From Cellulomonas sp. SG140 (lineage in GTDB: Bacteria > Actinomycetota > Actinomycetes > Actinomycetales > Cellulomonadaceae), in NCBI RefSeq assembly GCF_025770785.1, contig NZ_JANZLA010000007.1, positions 62,001 through 126,000 on the forward strand: a stretch of DNA of 64,000 nucleotides, written 5' to 3'. Below the pieces are notes generated by a model. It was given only the letters and a program-made list of their open reading frames with translations, did no database searches and was not told where the DNA came from. Below are positions 34,222 to 42,788 of the stretch, in pieces (position 1 is the first letter of the stretch; each line of letters opens with the position of its first letter). A program made the translations under genes and the position numbers.

Positions 34222-36014
34222 GCGCGTTGCTGCAGGTGAGCAACCTGCGCGTGCACTCCGGACCCCGCGAGCTGCTGCACGGGATCGACCTGCGGGTGGA
34301 GCGCGGGGAGCGGGTCGGGCTGATCGGCGAGTCCGGGTCCGGCAAGACGCTGACGCTGCTGGCGCTGATGGGTCTGCTGCCGGAGACGCTGTGCGCGACG
34401 GGCGCCGCACGGCTGGACGGCGAGGACCGGGACCTGCTGACGTTGGGGGACCGGGCGTCGGCGCGGCTGCGCGGGCGGCGGATCTCGATGGTGTTCCAGG
34501 AGCCCATGACGGCGCTGGACCCGCTGATGCCGGTGGGGCGCCAGGTGGCCGAGATCCTCACGCTGCACGGGTTCGCCGGTGGCGCACGGGCGGCGCGGGC
34601 CCGGTCCGTGGAGCTGCTCGACGGCGTGGGCCTGCCGGACCCGGCAGCGGCGGCACGGGCCTACCCGCACCAGCTGTCCGGCGGTCAGCGGCAGCGCGTG
34701 ATGCTGGCGATGGCGATGGCCAACACGCCGGACCTGCTGCTGGCCGACGAGCCGACCACAGCCCTGGACGTGACGGTGCAGCGGCGCGTGCTCGACCTGA
34801 TGCGCGAGCAGGTCGCGCGGTCCGGCACGTCGCTGGTCTTCGTCACGCACGACCTGGGGATCGTCGCCGACCTGTGCGACCGGGTGGTGATCCTCCGTGA
34901 CGGGGCCGTGGTGGAGGAGGGCCCGCTGGACCGGGTGTTCTCGGCGCCGCAGCACCCGTACACGCGGTCGCTGCTGGCGGTGTCCGCCCTGGCGACGGAC
35001 GCCCGCGGCCGGCTGGTGACGGTGGTGGACCTCGGCGCGGTGGCGCCGGACCGACCCGCGGCAGACGCCGAGACGGAGATGCTCGGCGCGGTCCTGCCGA
35101 CTGCGCCTGTGGACCGCGGCGCGGGGGCTGTCGTCCTCCCCATGCCTGGCCGCGCCGCTGCACCGGAACCCGGCCGGCACGAGGTGCTGCCCGACCGAGC
35201 CGGCCACGTCTTCAACCACCTCCCCGGCGACGACCCGCTGCTGGCGGTCGCGGACCTGCGCCGCATCTACGTCCGCCCGCACCGCATCGGCCGGGCCACG
35301 CGCGTGCAGGCCGTCCGCGACGTCTCCTTCGAGGTCCGCGCGGGGCAGCGGTTCGGCGTGGTCGGGGAGTCCGGCAGCGGCAAGTCGACGCTGCTGCGCC
35401 TGGTCACGGGCCTGGACCAGGCGACCGCCGGGTCGGTGCGGATCGGCGGGCGCGAGGTGGTCGGAACGCCGGAGCGGTCGCTCGCCTGGCTGCGGCGGAC
35501 CGCGCAGATCGTGTTCCAGGACCCGATGGGGTCGTTGGACCCGCGGATGCGGATCGCCGAGGTGGTCACCGAACCGCTGCGCGGCGTGGGCGCCGACGAG
35601 CGTCGGGCGCGGGCCGCGGAGGTGCTGGACGCCGTCGGGCTGCCGGCTGCCGCGCTCGACCGCTACCCGCACCAGTTCTCCGGCGGGCAGCGGCAGCGCA
35701 TCGCGATCGCGCGGGCCGTCGTCACCCGCCCCCAGCTCCTGGTGGCGGACGAGGCCGTGTCGTCCCTCGACGTGTCCGTGCGCGCCCAGGTGCTCAACCT
35801 GCTGTCCGACCTGGCGGACGAGTACGGGCTGACGCTGCTGTTCGTCTCCCACGACCTGGCGGTCGTCCGCCGCACCTGCGACACGGTCGCGGTGATGAAC
35901 GAGGGCCGGATCGTCGAGTGCGGCCCGACCGAGCAGGTGTACGAGCACCCGCTGCACCCGTACACCGCCGAGCTGGTCGCCGCCGCGCCGCGGCTGCGGG
36001 CCACCGGCGCCTGA
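34218..36014 (+). CDS. Fused double ATPase of a peptide-type ABC importer (DppD-DppF)
   Basis: 598 aa with two complete nucleotide-binding domains. First: Walker A GESGSGKT, signature LSGGQRQRV, Walker B LLLADEPTTALD, H-loop VTHDLG. Second, from about residue 350: GESGSGKST, FSGGQRQRIAIARA, LLVADEAVSSLD (Ala in place of the usual Pro), VSHDLA. Each has the oligopeptide C-terminal motif HPYTRSLL / HPYTAELV. Most systems use two separate proteins; this fusion fixes the heterodimer. Starts with ATGA overlap. Confidence 0.95.
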   Translation: MSALLQVSNLRVHSGPRELLHGIDLRVERGERVGLIGESGSGKTLTLLALMGLLPETLCATGAARLDGEDRDLLTLGDRASARLRGRRISMVFQEPMTALDPLMPVGRQVAEILTLHGFAGGARAARARSVELLDGVGLPDPAAAARAYPHQLSGGQRQRVMLAMAMANTPDLLLADEPTTALDVTVQRRVLDLMREQVARSGTSLVFVTHDLGIVADLCDRVVILRDGAVVEEGPLDRVFSAPQHPYTRSLLAVSALATDARGRLVTVVDLGAVAPDRPAADAETEMLGAVLPTAPVDRGAGAVVLPMPGRAAAPEPGRHEVLPDRAGHVFNHLPGDDPLLAVADLRRIYVRPHRIGRATRVQAVRDVSFEVRAGQRFGVVGESGSGKSTLLRLVTGLDQATAGSVRIGGREVVGTPERSLAWLRRTAQIVFQDPMGSLDPRMRIAEVVTEPLRGVGADERRARAAEVLDAVGLPAAALDRYPHQFSGGQRQRIAIARAVVTRPQLLVADEAVSSLDVSVRAQVLNLLSDLADEYGLTLLFVSHDLAVVRRTCDTVAVMNEGRIVECGPTEQVYEHPLHPYTAELVAAAPRLRATGA

Positions 36015-36072
36015 CCTGCGGCAGCGGTCGTCGCGGTCGCGGCTCGTCCGGGCCGCGCGCACGATGGACGGC

Positions 36073-37299
36073 ATGCCACCCGTCGACGTTCCGACGACGA
36101 CGCCGTCCACCGGCGTCGCCCCCGCCGTCGAGCCCTCCGCGGGGACGGCACCCTCTCTCGAGCCCTCGTCGGGCGCACCCACACCCTCGGTCGAGCCCTC
36201 GTCGGTTGCACCCACGCCCTCCGCCAGCGCCTCGTCGGGCGCCGCACCGACACTCCCGCCCCGGGCAGCCGTGCCCCTGCGCAAGCCGGCACCGCGCGGT
36301 CCGATCAGCGCTGCCCTGCTCGCCGCGCTGAGCCGCTCCCCCGGGGACGTCGACCTCGGTCCGCTGCGCGTCGCCGTCGCCGCCCGGCTCGCTGATCCCG
36401 CCGACCTGCGCACCGACGAGGACGTCCAGCTCGCCCTGCTCTGCCTGTACGAGCTGCACTACCGCGGCATCGCCGGTGTCGACGACGACTGGGAGTGGGA
36501 CCCGGACCTGCTGGCCGCCCGCGCCGAGCTCGAGGTGCCGTTCGAGGCCGAGCTGCGCCGCACGGTCCCGGTGCCGGGGTGCGACCGCCGGGACCGGACG
36601 GGCGTCGCCGAGCGGCTGTTCGCGATGGCGGCCGCGGACGCCGGGCCGAGCCTGTCGCGGTTCGTCGCCCGGAAGGCGACCGAGCCGCAGCTGCGCGAGC
36701 TGCTGGTGCACCGCTCGATCTACCAGCTCAAGGAGGCCGACCCGCACACGTGGGCCATCCCGCGGCTGGCGGGCGGACCCAAGGCGGCGCTGGTGGAGAT
36801 CCAGGCGGACGAGTACGGCGACGGCGACCCGCACCGCATGCACGCCGAGCTGTTCGCCCTGGCCATGCGGGCGTTCGGGTTGGACGACGCGTACGGCGCC
36901 TACGTCGACCACGTGCCCGCGGCGACGCTGGCCTCGCTGAACGCCATGTCGCTGCTCGGGCTGCACCGGCGGTCGCGCGGGGCGATCGTCGGGCACCTGG
37001 CGGCCTTCGAGATGACGTCCTCGCTGCCGAACCGGCTGTACGGCAACGGGGTGCGGCGGCTGGGTCACGACGAGGTCGCCGCGACCTGGTACTTCGACGA
37101 GCACGTCGCGGCCGACGCGGTGCACGAGCAGATCGCCGGCCGTGACCTCGCCGGCGCCCTGGCCGAGCAGGAGCCGGAGCTGGTGGACGACATCCTGTTC
37201 GGCGCCGCCTGCTGCCTCGCGCTCGACGGCGCGGCCGCCGCCCGGATGCTGCAGGCCTGGGACGCCGGCCGGACGTCGCTGCTGCGGCCGTTGCCGTGA
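36073..37299 (+). CDS. Iron-containing redox enzyme family (haem-oxygenase-like diiron fold)
   Basis: 408 aa. The first 65 residues are a low-complexity Pro/Ser/Thr arm with repeated VEPSS-type units. The rest matches the Haem_oxygenas_2/iron-containing redox family: LLCLYELHYRGIAG, LLVHRSIYQLKEADPHTW, EIQADEYGDGDPHRMHAELF and TWYFDEHVAADAVHEQ, a set of Glu and His residues suited to a dinuclear iron site. Characterised relatives (UndA, BesC, CADD) oxidise fatty acids, lysine or their own side chains; the substrate here is unknown. ATG at 36073 follows CACGAT by 7 nt; ATG 36064 is an alternative. Confidence 0.88.
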   Translation: MPPVDVPTTTPSTGVAPAVEPSAGTAPSLEPSSGAPTPSVEPSSVAPTPSASASSGAAPTLPPRAAVPLRKPAPRGPISAALLAALSRSPGDVDLGPLRVAVAARLADPADLRTDEDVQLALLCLYELHYRGIAGVDDDWEWDPDLLAARAELEVPFEAELRRTVPVPGCDRRDRTGVAERLFAMAAADAGPSLSRFVARKATEPQLRELLVHRSIYQLKEADPHTWAIPRLAGGPKAALVEIQADEYGDGDPHRMHAELFALAMRAFGLDDAYGAYVDHVPAATLASLNAMSLLGLHRRSRGAIVGHLAAFEMTSSLPNRLYGNGVRRLGHDEVAATWYFDEHVAADAVHEQIAGRDLAGALAEQEPELVDDILFGAACCLALDGAAAARMLQAWDAGRTSLLRPLP

Positions 37300-37517
37300 C
37301 GGAGGAGCACCGGTCGACGCCTCCCCACCCGGGGAGCATCGTCGCGTGCCCGGACGGCCCCCTGCTGGTGCGTGGTGACGTCGAGGTGCTCGACGCCGAG
37401 GGTCACCCGCTGGACACGAGTCGACGGACGGTCGCGCTGTGCCGCTGCGGAGGTTCGTCGATCAAGCCGTGGTGCGACGGCACCCACAAGGTGAACGGCT
37501 TCGCGACCTCGTCGTGA
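37296..37517 (+). CDS. CDGSH iron-sulfur domain protein
   Basis: 73 aa. The complete mitoNEET-type motif is CRCGGSSIKPWCDGTHKVNGF, three Cys and one His holding a [2Fe-2S] cluster that can pass electrons or clusters. It starts with GTG overlapping the stop of the iron-redox gene by 4 bp (GTGA). Tight coupling suggests that it reduces or supplies iron-sulfur/iron to that enzyme; this is inference. Confidence 0.93.
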   Translation: MTEEHRSTPPHPGSIVACPDGPLLVRGDVEVLDAEGHPLDTSRRTVALCRCGGSSIKPWCDGTHKVNGFATSS

Positions 37518-37589
37518 CGCGCTTCTCGTGACCCGGACCCGGCGGCCGCTGCCCGCGCGGACGGAGCGGACCGATGCGACGCTGAGGCG

Positions 37590-38027
37590 ATGTCCGTCGT
37601 CTCCCGTGACCTGCCCTGCCAGCCCGAGGACGTGCTCCGTGTGCTCGCCGACGGCTGGAGCTACGCCACGTGGGTGGTGGGGACCAGCCGCATCCGCGGT
37701 GTCGACGCGGAGTGGCCGGCACCGGGCGCGCGCATCGCGCACTCGGCCGGCCTGTGGCCGATGGTGCTGCAGGACGTCAGCATCAGCCGCCGCTGGGACC
37801 CCGAGCGGGGCATCGAGCTGGAGGCGAAGGGCTCGTTCGTCGGCGACGCCAACGTCGCGATCTCCGTGGTGCCGACCGACGGCGGCTGCCGGGTGCGCAT
37901 CGCGGAGGACGCGGTGCGCGGACCGGCCCGGTTGGTGCCCGAGCCGCTGCGCGACGCGCTGATCTCGTGGCGCAACCGCGAGACGCTCTACCGCCTCGGC
38001 GCGCTGGCCTGCCGCCCGTCGACCTGA
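37590..38027 (+). CDS. SRPBCC (START-like) family protein
   Basis: 145 aa. A helix-grip fold protein: SRDLPCQPEDVLRVLADGWSYATWVVGTSRIRGVDAEWPAPGARIAHSAG at the N-terminus is typical of the polyketide-cyclase-like SRPBCC group that binds hydrophobic ligands. The substrate is unknown. ATG follows GACGCT by 6 nt. It converges on the FAD oxidoreductase gene, with 43 bp between their stops. Confidence 0.87.
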   Translation: MSVVSRDLPCQPEDVLRVLADGWSYATWVVGTSRIRGVDAEWPAPGARIAHSAGLWPMVLQDVSISRRWDPERGIELEAKGSFVGDANVAISVVPTDGGCRVRIAEDAVRGPARLVPEPLRDALISWRNRETLYRLGALACRPST

Positions 38028-38070
38028 CGCGCCTCCGCCGCCCGTCGAGCGAAGCGGCCGACCCGGCAGC

Positions 38071-39666
38071 TCAGCGGTCGGGCAGCACCCGGTCCCACGC
38101 GGTGCGCACCAGCGCCCGCCGCAGGGCACCCGCCGGACCCGCCTGACCGAGCGCCGCGCGCGCGGCGTTCCAGCCGCAGGCACCGTGCACCCCGCCGCCG
38201 GGGTGGGCGCCGGCACTCGCCAGGTACAGGCCGGTCACCGGCGTCTCCGGCCGACCCAGCCCGGTGGTGGGCCGGAACACCAGCTGCTGGTGGATCGACG
38301 CCGTGCCGCCGTTGGTCGCCCCGTCGACCAGGTTCGCATCGGCCGCCTCGATGTCCGTCGGGCTCTGCACGTAGCGGCCCACGATGCGCGAGGTGAACCC
38401 GGGCGCGGCCCGCTCGACGGCGGCCTCGACCCGTCGCACCTGCGCGTTGACCGCGTCGGCGTCCCAGGTGATGCCGTGCGGCACGTGGGTGTACGCCCAC
38501 GCCGACTCGGTGCCTGCCGGTGAGCGGCTGGGGTCCGCGGTGGTCATCTGGCCGAACAGCAGGAACGGTCGCTCCGGGATGCGGTCCATCGACAGGTCGG
38601 CGGCCATCTGCACGAACCCGTGGTCGTCCACCCCGAGGTGCACGGTGCCGGCGCCGCGCGCACCCTCGGCCGTCCACGGCACCGGCCCGTCCAGCGCCCA
38701 GTCCAGCTTGAACGTCGAGTAGTCCCACTGGAACGTCTCCATCCGGCGCTGCAGCGCCGCCGGCACGTCCCGCTGGTGCAGCAGCCGGCCGAACAGCGCG
38801 GGCGCCGAGACGTCGGCGAGCACGGCCCGTCGGACACCGACCTCCAGCCCACCGGCGGTCCGCACCCCGACCGCCCGGCCGGCCCGTACCTCGACGTGCG
38901 TCACCTGCGCGCCGGTCAGCACCTCGCCGCCGGCCGCCTCGAACCGCCGCCGCATCGCCTCGGCCAGCCGACCGGCACCGCCCTCCGGCACCGGGAACCC
39001 GACGTCCTGCCCCAGCATCGCCAGCAACCACCCGTACAGCCCGCTGCCGGCGGCGTCCGGGGGGATGTCCGCGTGCAGCGCGTTACCGGTCAGCAGCAGC
39101 CCGCCGCCCTCGCCGCGGAAGGTCTCCTGGCCCAGCCGGCGCACCGGGAGGGCGGCCAGCCGGGCGATCTCCAGGGCGCCCGCCGTCCGGGTGCGGGCCA
39201 GGATCCGAGCCAGCGCGCGCACTGGAGGGATCGGTGTGAACAGGGCGTCGAGCAGCGGGTCACGCAGGCGGCGGTAACCGTCCACCAGTCGGCGCCAGGC
39301 GTCGCCGTCGCCGTCGGCCCACACGTCGAGCCCGGCCGCGGTCGCGTCGACGTCGTGGTGCAGCACCGCCGACCGGCCGTCGTCCAGCGCGTGCGCCAGC
39401 ACCGCCGGAGCGTGCAGCCAGCGCAGCCCGTACCGCTCGAGCTCCAGGGCGGTGATCGCCGGCGATGCCGCCGCGAGCGGGTAGAAGGCGCTGAACAGGT
39501 CGCTGCGGAAGCCCGGGACCGTCACGTCCCCGCTGCGGACCGCACCGCCTACCTCGTCGTTCGCCTCGAGCAGCAGCACGTCCCAGCCGGCGTCGGCCAG
39601 CGCGTTGGCCGCGACCAGGCCGTTGGGACCGGCCCCGACGACGACGGCGTCCACGGTGCGGCGCAT
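38071..39666 (-). CDS. FAD-dependent oxidoreductase, phytoene-desaturase-like
   Basis: 531 aa. The FAD-binding [41 protein letters not shown] is followed by FRSDLFSAFYPLAAASP, and the C-terminus has GLYLASAGAHPGGGVHGACGWNAARAAL. This is the CrtI-related family of bacterial homologues of human PYROXD2, with unknown substrates. The start at 39666 is preferred because GGGGAG lies 5 nt upstream; an ATG at 39702 adds 12 residues. No carotenoid genes are nearby. Confidence 0.92.
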   Translation of the reverse strand: MRRTVDAVVVGAGPNGLVAANALADAGWDVLLLEANDEVGGAVRSGDVTVPGFRSDLFSAFYPLAAASPAITALELERYGLRWLHAPAVLAHALDDGRSAVLHHDVDATAAGLDVWADGDGDAWRRLVDGYRRLRDPLLDALFTPIPPVRALARILARTRTAGALEIARLAALPVRRLGQETFRGEGGGLLLTGNALHADIPPDAAGSGLYGWLLAMLGQDVGFPVPEGGAGRLAEAMRRRFEAAGGEVLTGAQVTHVEVRAGRAVGVRTAGGLEVGVRRAVLADVSAPALFGRLLHQRDVPAALQRRMETFQWDYSTFKLDWALDGPVPWTAEGARGAGTVHLGVDDHGFVQMAADLSMDRIPERPFLLFGQMTTADPSRSPAGTESAWAYTHVPHGITWDADAVNAQVRRVEAAVERAAPGFTSRIVGRYVQSPTDIEAADANLVDGATNGGTASIHQQLVFRPTTGLGRPETPVTGLYLASAGAHPGGGVHGACGWNAARAALGQAGPAGALRRALVRTAWDRVLPDR

Positions 39667-39807
39667 GGGGCTCCCCGGGGTCGACGATGTCCGTTCGAGC
39701 ATCGCAGCGCCCGCCCGGCCCTGCCATCCGGGGTCGTGGTGCGCCGAGCCGCGCGCGCCCCACCAGCCAGGGTGTGCGGGGCGGCCGACGGGTGTCGCGG
39801 AGCCGGG

Positions 39808-40029
39808 TCAGGCGCGGCCGCGCCGCGCGCGGAACTCGTCGGCAAGCTGCCGCGCCTGCAGGCTGATGAGGGCGCGGTAGTACTCGAACAGGAGGGCGAC
39901 ACGTTCGGGTGGCACGTCCGCGTCGGCGTCCCGTGCCGCGAGCCAGTCGTACTTGGCCGCGTGGATCTCGTCGTCGGAGATGAACAACGGCGGGTTCACC
40001 GCCATCGAGTGCTCGTCGCCCGCGTCCAT
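39808..40029 (-). CDS. Small acidic helical protein, unknown
   Basis: 73 aa: MDAGDEHSMAVNPPLFIS, then a long charged helical part with WLAARDADADVPPERVALLFEYYRALISL and QARQLADEFRARRGRA. No family recognised. ATG follows AAGACT by 6 nt, a leaderless pattern shared with neighbours, which supports it as a gene. Confidence 0.65.
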   Translation of the reverse strand: MDAGDEHSMAVNPPLFISDDEIHAAKYDWLAARDADADVPPERVALLFEYYRALISLQARQLADEFRARRGRA

Positions 40030-40364
40030 CCTCGGAGTCTTGCGGTGCGGCCCGGCGAGCGTGGCGGGCCCGGAGTCTTCACCCGCTGTGACCTGCGGTC
40101 CGAGGTGGAGTCACGGTCGACCGATTCGGCGGCACCTGTCCGAGTTGCCGTCCCTCGGGCAGGTGGCGCATCGGTCGCGCCGCTGTCACGACGGGTAGTG
40201 GGACTTCACCCGCGGCAGGCGTAGCCGCGCCGCGGACAGCCGTGCAGGGCAGTGGCGCCGGCGCTGTGCCGCGCGGGAATCGGCGCGGTCGGGTGCCCGT
40301 TGAGCGGTGGGGCGCAGCCACACGGTGAGCAGTGCGGGCGCACCAGAGGGGACAAGGGACACGG
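40030..40364. other. 335-bp intergenic region, nothing recognised
   Basis: It lies between divergent small genes. Two related segments, GTCTTCACCCGCTGTGACC (around 40076) and GGACTTCACCCGCGGCAGG (around 40201), recur 125 bp apart. I looked for riboswitch cores and found none convincing. Confidence 0.4.
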
Positions 40365-40565
40365 ATGACGAAGACGGCGGGCACGACAGGCGGCACCCTC
40401 CGCTGGCAGGACCCGCGGGAGCTGACGGACGTCGGCGTGCTCCTGACGAACGGCCGACTCGCCCCCCGACGGTTCGCCAGCCTCGCGGAGGCGCAGGCGT
40501 GGGCTCGGCCGGACGCCGGGGAGCAGGTGGTGGAGCTCAACACGGTCTGCCAGTGCGATCTGTGA
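40365..40565 (+). CDS. Small hypothetical protein ending CQCDL
   Basis: 66 aa: MTKTAGTTGGTLRWQDPREL, ADVGVLLTNGRLAPRRFASLAEAQAWARPDAGEQVVEL and the tail NTVCQCDL. AAGGGA lies 6 nt before the ATG. The C-terminal C-x-C could bind a metal. Not recognised as a named family. It lies 66 bp upstream of the CtaG gene on the same strand. Confidence 0.6.
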   Translation: MTKTAGTTGGTLRWQDPRELTDVGVLLTNGRLAPRRFASLAEAQAWARPDAGEQVVELNTVCQCDL

Positions 40566-40631
40566 CCGGCGGTGTCTGAGGGGCTGGACCAGCCGCCAGC
40601 CGTGCCCGGCACCGCCGCCTAGGCTGGACGG

Positions 40632-42788
40632 ATGCTGACGCGTCGCCCTGTCGTCGCCGTGCGCGGGCTCGCGGTGCTGGCGGCCGTCGCGGTGGCGGCC
40701 GTGCTGGTCGCGGTCTCGTTCAGCGGGGCCGCGGCGGCCACCGCGCTGGCAGATCCCGGTGCGGCGGTCCGCTGGGGGCTGCCTGTGGTGGACGTGCTGA
40801 CCGACCTGGCGCTGGCGGTGACGCTCGGGTCGCTCGCGCTGGTGATCGGCATCGTCCCGCGGCGGGCGGCGGTGGAGGCGCACCCGGAGCGGCGGGGGAC
40901 AGCGGGCGGTGCCGGTGGCGCGGCGGCGGTCGGTGCCGCGTGGCCGGCCGGGACGACGGTGGCCGCGGTGGCCGCCGGCGTGTGGACGGTGCTGGCCGTG
41001 GTCCGCGTGGTGCTGACGTACGCGCAGGTGTCGGGAAGCCCGGTGGACCTCGGCTCGTCGGGCGCGCAGCTGTGGCTGTTCGTCACGCAGGTGGACCTGG
41101 GACGGGCCTACGCGGGCATCGCCCTGGTGGCCGCGGCGGTCACGGCCCTGTCCCTGGTGGTCGGCACCCCGACCGGCGCCGGCTGGACCGGTGCGCTGGC
41201 GCTCGTCGCGCTGTGGATGCAGTCCGGCACCGGCCACGCGTCCGGCGCCGCGCACCACGAGGTGGCCACCGAGGCGCTGCTGCTGCACCTGCTCGGTGCC
41301 GCCGTCTGGATCGGGGCGCTCGCGGCCCTCGCGCTGCTCGCCCGCCGGCTCGGCACCGACCTGCCCGCGGCGGTGCGCCGCTACTCGGTCGTCGCCGGCT
41401 GGTGCCTGGCGGCCGTGGGGGTGTCGGGCCTGGTCAACGGGTTCATCCGGGTGGGCGGCTGGTCCGACCTGGGCACCCGGTACGGCCTGTTGCTGATCAC
41501 CAAGGCGGTGCTGCTGGCCGCGCTCGGCGCGCTCGGGCTGGCGCACCGTCGGGCGACCATCCCGCGGCTGAGCGCCGGTGCCGGCGTCGCCTTCGCTCGG
41601 CTGGTGCTGGTCGAGCTGGCCGTGATGGGGGCCGTGTCCGGCGTCGCCGTGGCGCTGTCGTCGTCCGCACCGCCCGTTCCCAACGTCCCGGTGGCGGACA
41701 CGTCGCCCGCGTTCCGCGTGATCGGCCACTCGCTCCCGCCGGAGCTGACGGGCGCCCGCTGGTTCACCGTCTGGAACTGGGACGTGGTGATGGCCACCGC
41801 CGCGGCCGCCGGCCTGGTGGTGTACCTGCGCTGGGTGTGGCGGCTGCGCCGGCGCGGCGACCGCTGGCCGGTGGGCCGGACCGCTGCGTGGGTCACGGCG
41901 ATGGTCGTCTTCGTCTGGACGACGTCGGGCGGCCCCAACGCCTACGGGCACGTGCTGTTCAGCGCGCACATGGTGCAGCACATGATCCTGGCGACGGTGA
42001 TCCCGGTGTTCCTGGCCCTGTCCGCGCCGGTGTCGCTGGCCCTGCGCGCGCTGCCGGCCCGGTCCACCCGCCTCGCCGGCGACACCTCCCGCGGTCCGCG
42101 CGAGTGGATCCTGGTGCTGGTGCACAGCCGGGTCGGCCGGTTCTTCGCCAACCCCGTGGTGGCGGCCGCGAACTTCGTCGCCTCGATGATCGTCTTCTAC
42201 TACAGCGGCGTGTTCGAGTGGTCGCTGCGGACCACCGAGGGCCACCTGTTCATGGTGGTGCACTTCTCGCTGGTCGGGTACCTGTTCGCCAACGCGCTGA
42301 TCGGCGTGGACCCCGGTCCGCAGCGTCCCGGCTACCCGCAGCGGCTGCTGCTGCTGTTCGCGACGATGGGGTTCCACGCCTTCTTCGGCATCTCGCTGAT
42401 GAGCGGTGAGGGGCTGCTGGTGGCCGACTGGTTCGGCCTGCTCGGCCGTCCGTGGGGACCCAGTGCGATCGCCGACCAGCAGGCAGGCGGCGGCATCGCG
42501 TGGGGGATCGGCGAGCTGCCCACGTTGGCGCTGGCCATCGCGGTGGCGGTCGCCTGGGCGCGGGACGACGAGCGGCTGGCCCGGCGCCGCGACCGGCAGG
42601 TGGACCGGACCGGCGACACCGAGATGGACGAGTACAACGCGATGCTCGCGCGGCTGGCGGGGCGCGACGCCCGTCAGCGGCCGGCGACGCGCGACGACGA
42701 GCCGCGGCACGACGAGCCTCACGATGCACCGCACGACGCACCGCAGCACCAGCCGCACGACGCACCGCAGGGGGAGACAGGCCGATGA
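40632..42788 (+). CDS. ctaG: CopD-CtaG fusion: copper import / cytochrome c oxidase assembly membrane protein
   Basis: 718 aa, many membrane helices. The N-terminal half is CopD-like (LLHLLGAAVWIGALAALALLARR, with His-W helix, and FIRVGGWSDLGTRYGLLLITKAVLLAAL). The C-terminal half is the caa3_CtaG domain (FSAHMVQHMILATVIPVFLAL, MVVHFSLVGYLFANALIGVDP). Such fusions deliver copper to cytochrome c oxidase. The last 60 residues are His/Asp/Pro-rich (RHDEPHDAPHDAP..), a probable copper-binding tail. ATG follows TAGGCT by 6 nt. The S9 peptidase gene overlaps its stop. Confidence 0.93.
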   Translation: MLTRRPVVAVRGLAVLAAVAVAAVLVAVSFSGAAAATALADPGAAVRWGLPVVDVLTDLALAVTLGSLALVIGIVPRRAAVEAHPERRGTAGGAGGAAAVGAAWPAGTTVAAVAAGVWTVLAVVRVVLTYAQVSGSPVDLGSSGAQLWLFVTQVDLGRAYAGIALVAAAVTALSLVVGTPTGAGWTGALALVALWMQSGTGHASGAAHHEVATEALLLHLLGAAVWIGALAALALLARRLGTDLPAAVRRYSVVAGWCLAAVGVSGLVNGFIRVGGWSDLGTRYGLLLITKAVLLAALGALGLAHRRATIPRLSAGAGVAFARLVLVELAVMGAVSGVAVALSSSAPPVPNVPVADTSPAFRVIGHSLPPELTGARWFTVWNWDVVMATAAAAGLVVYLRWVWRLRRRGDRWPVGRTAAWVTAMVVFVWTTSGGPNAYGHVLFSAHMVQHMILATVIPVFLALSAPVSLALRALPARSTRLAGDTSRGPREWILVLVHSRVGRFFANPVVAAANFVASMIVFYYSGVFEWSLRTTEGHLFMVVHFSLVGYLFANALIGVDPGPQRPGYPQRLLLLFATMGFHAFFGISLMSGEGLLVADWFGLLGRPWGPSAIADQQAGGGIAWGIGELPTLALAIAVAVAWARDDERLARRRDRQVDRTGDTEMDEYNAMLARLAGRDARQRPATRDDEPRHDEPHDAPHDAPQHQPHDAPQGETGR

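Noticed and set aside
38071..39666. Oxidoreductase as a carotenoid phytoene desaturase (CrtI)
   Set aside because: No phytoene synthase or other carotenoid gene is nearby, and the sequence fits the PYROXD2-like group better.
40030..40364. Possible riboswitch, since the minus strand contains GCCACTG as in cobalamin elements
   Set aside because: The rest of the cobalamin core is missing and no B12 or metal transporter follows; the plus strand shows no known riboswitch core either.
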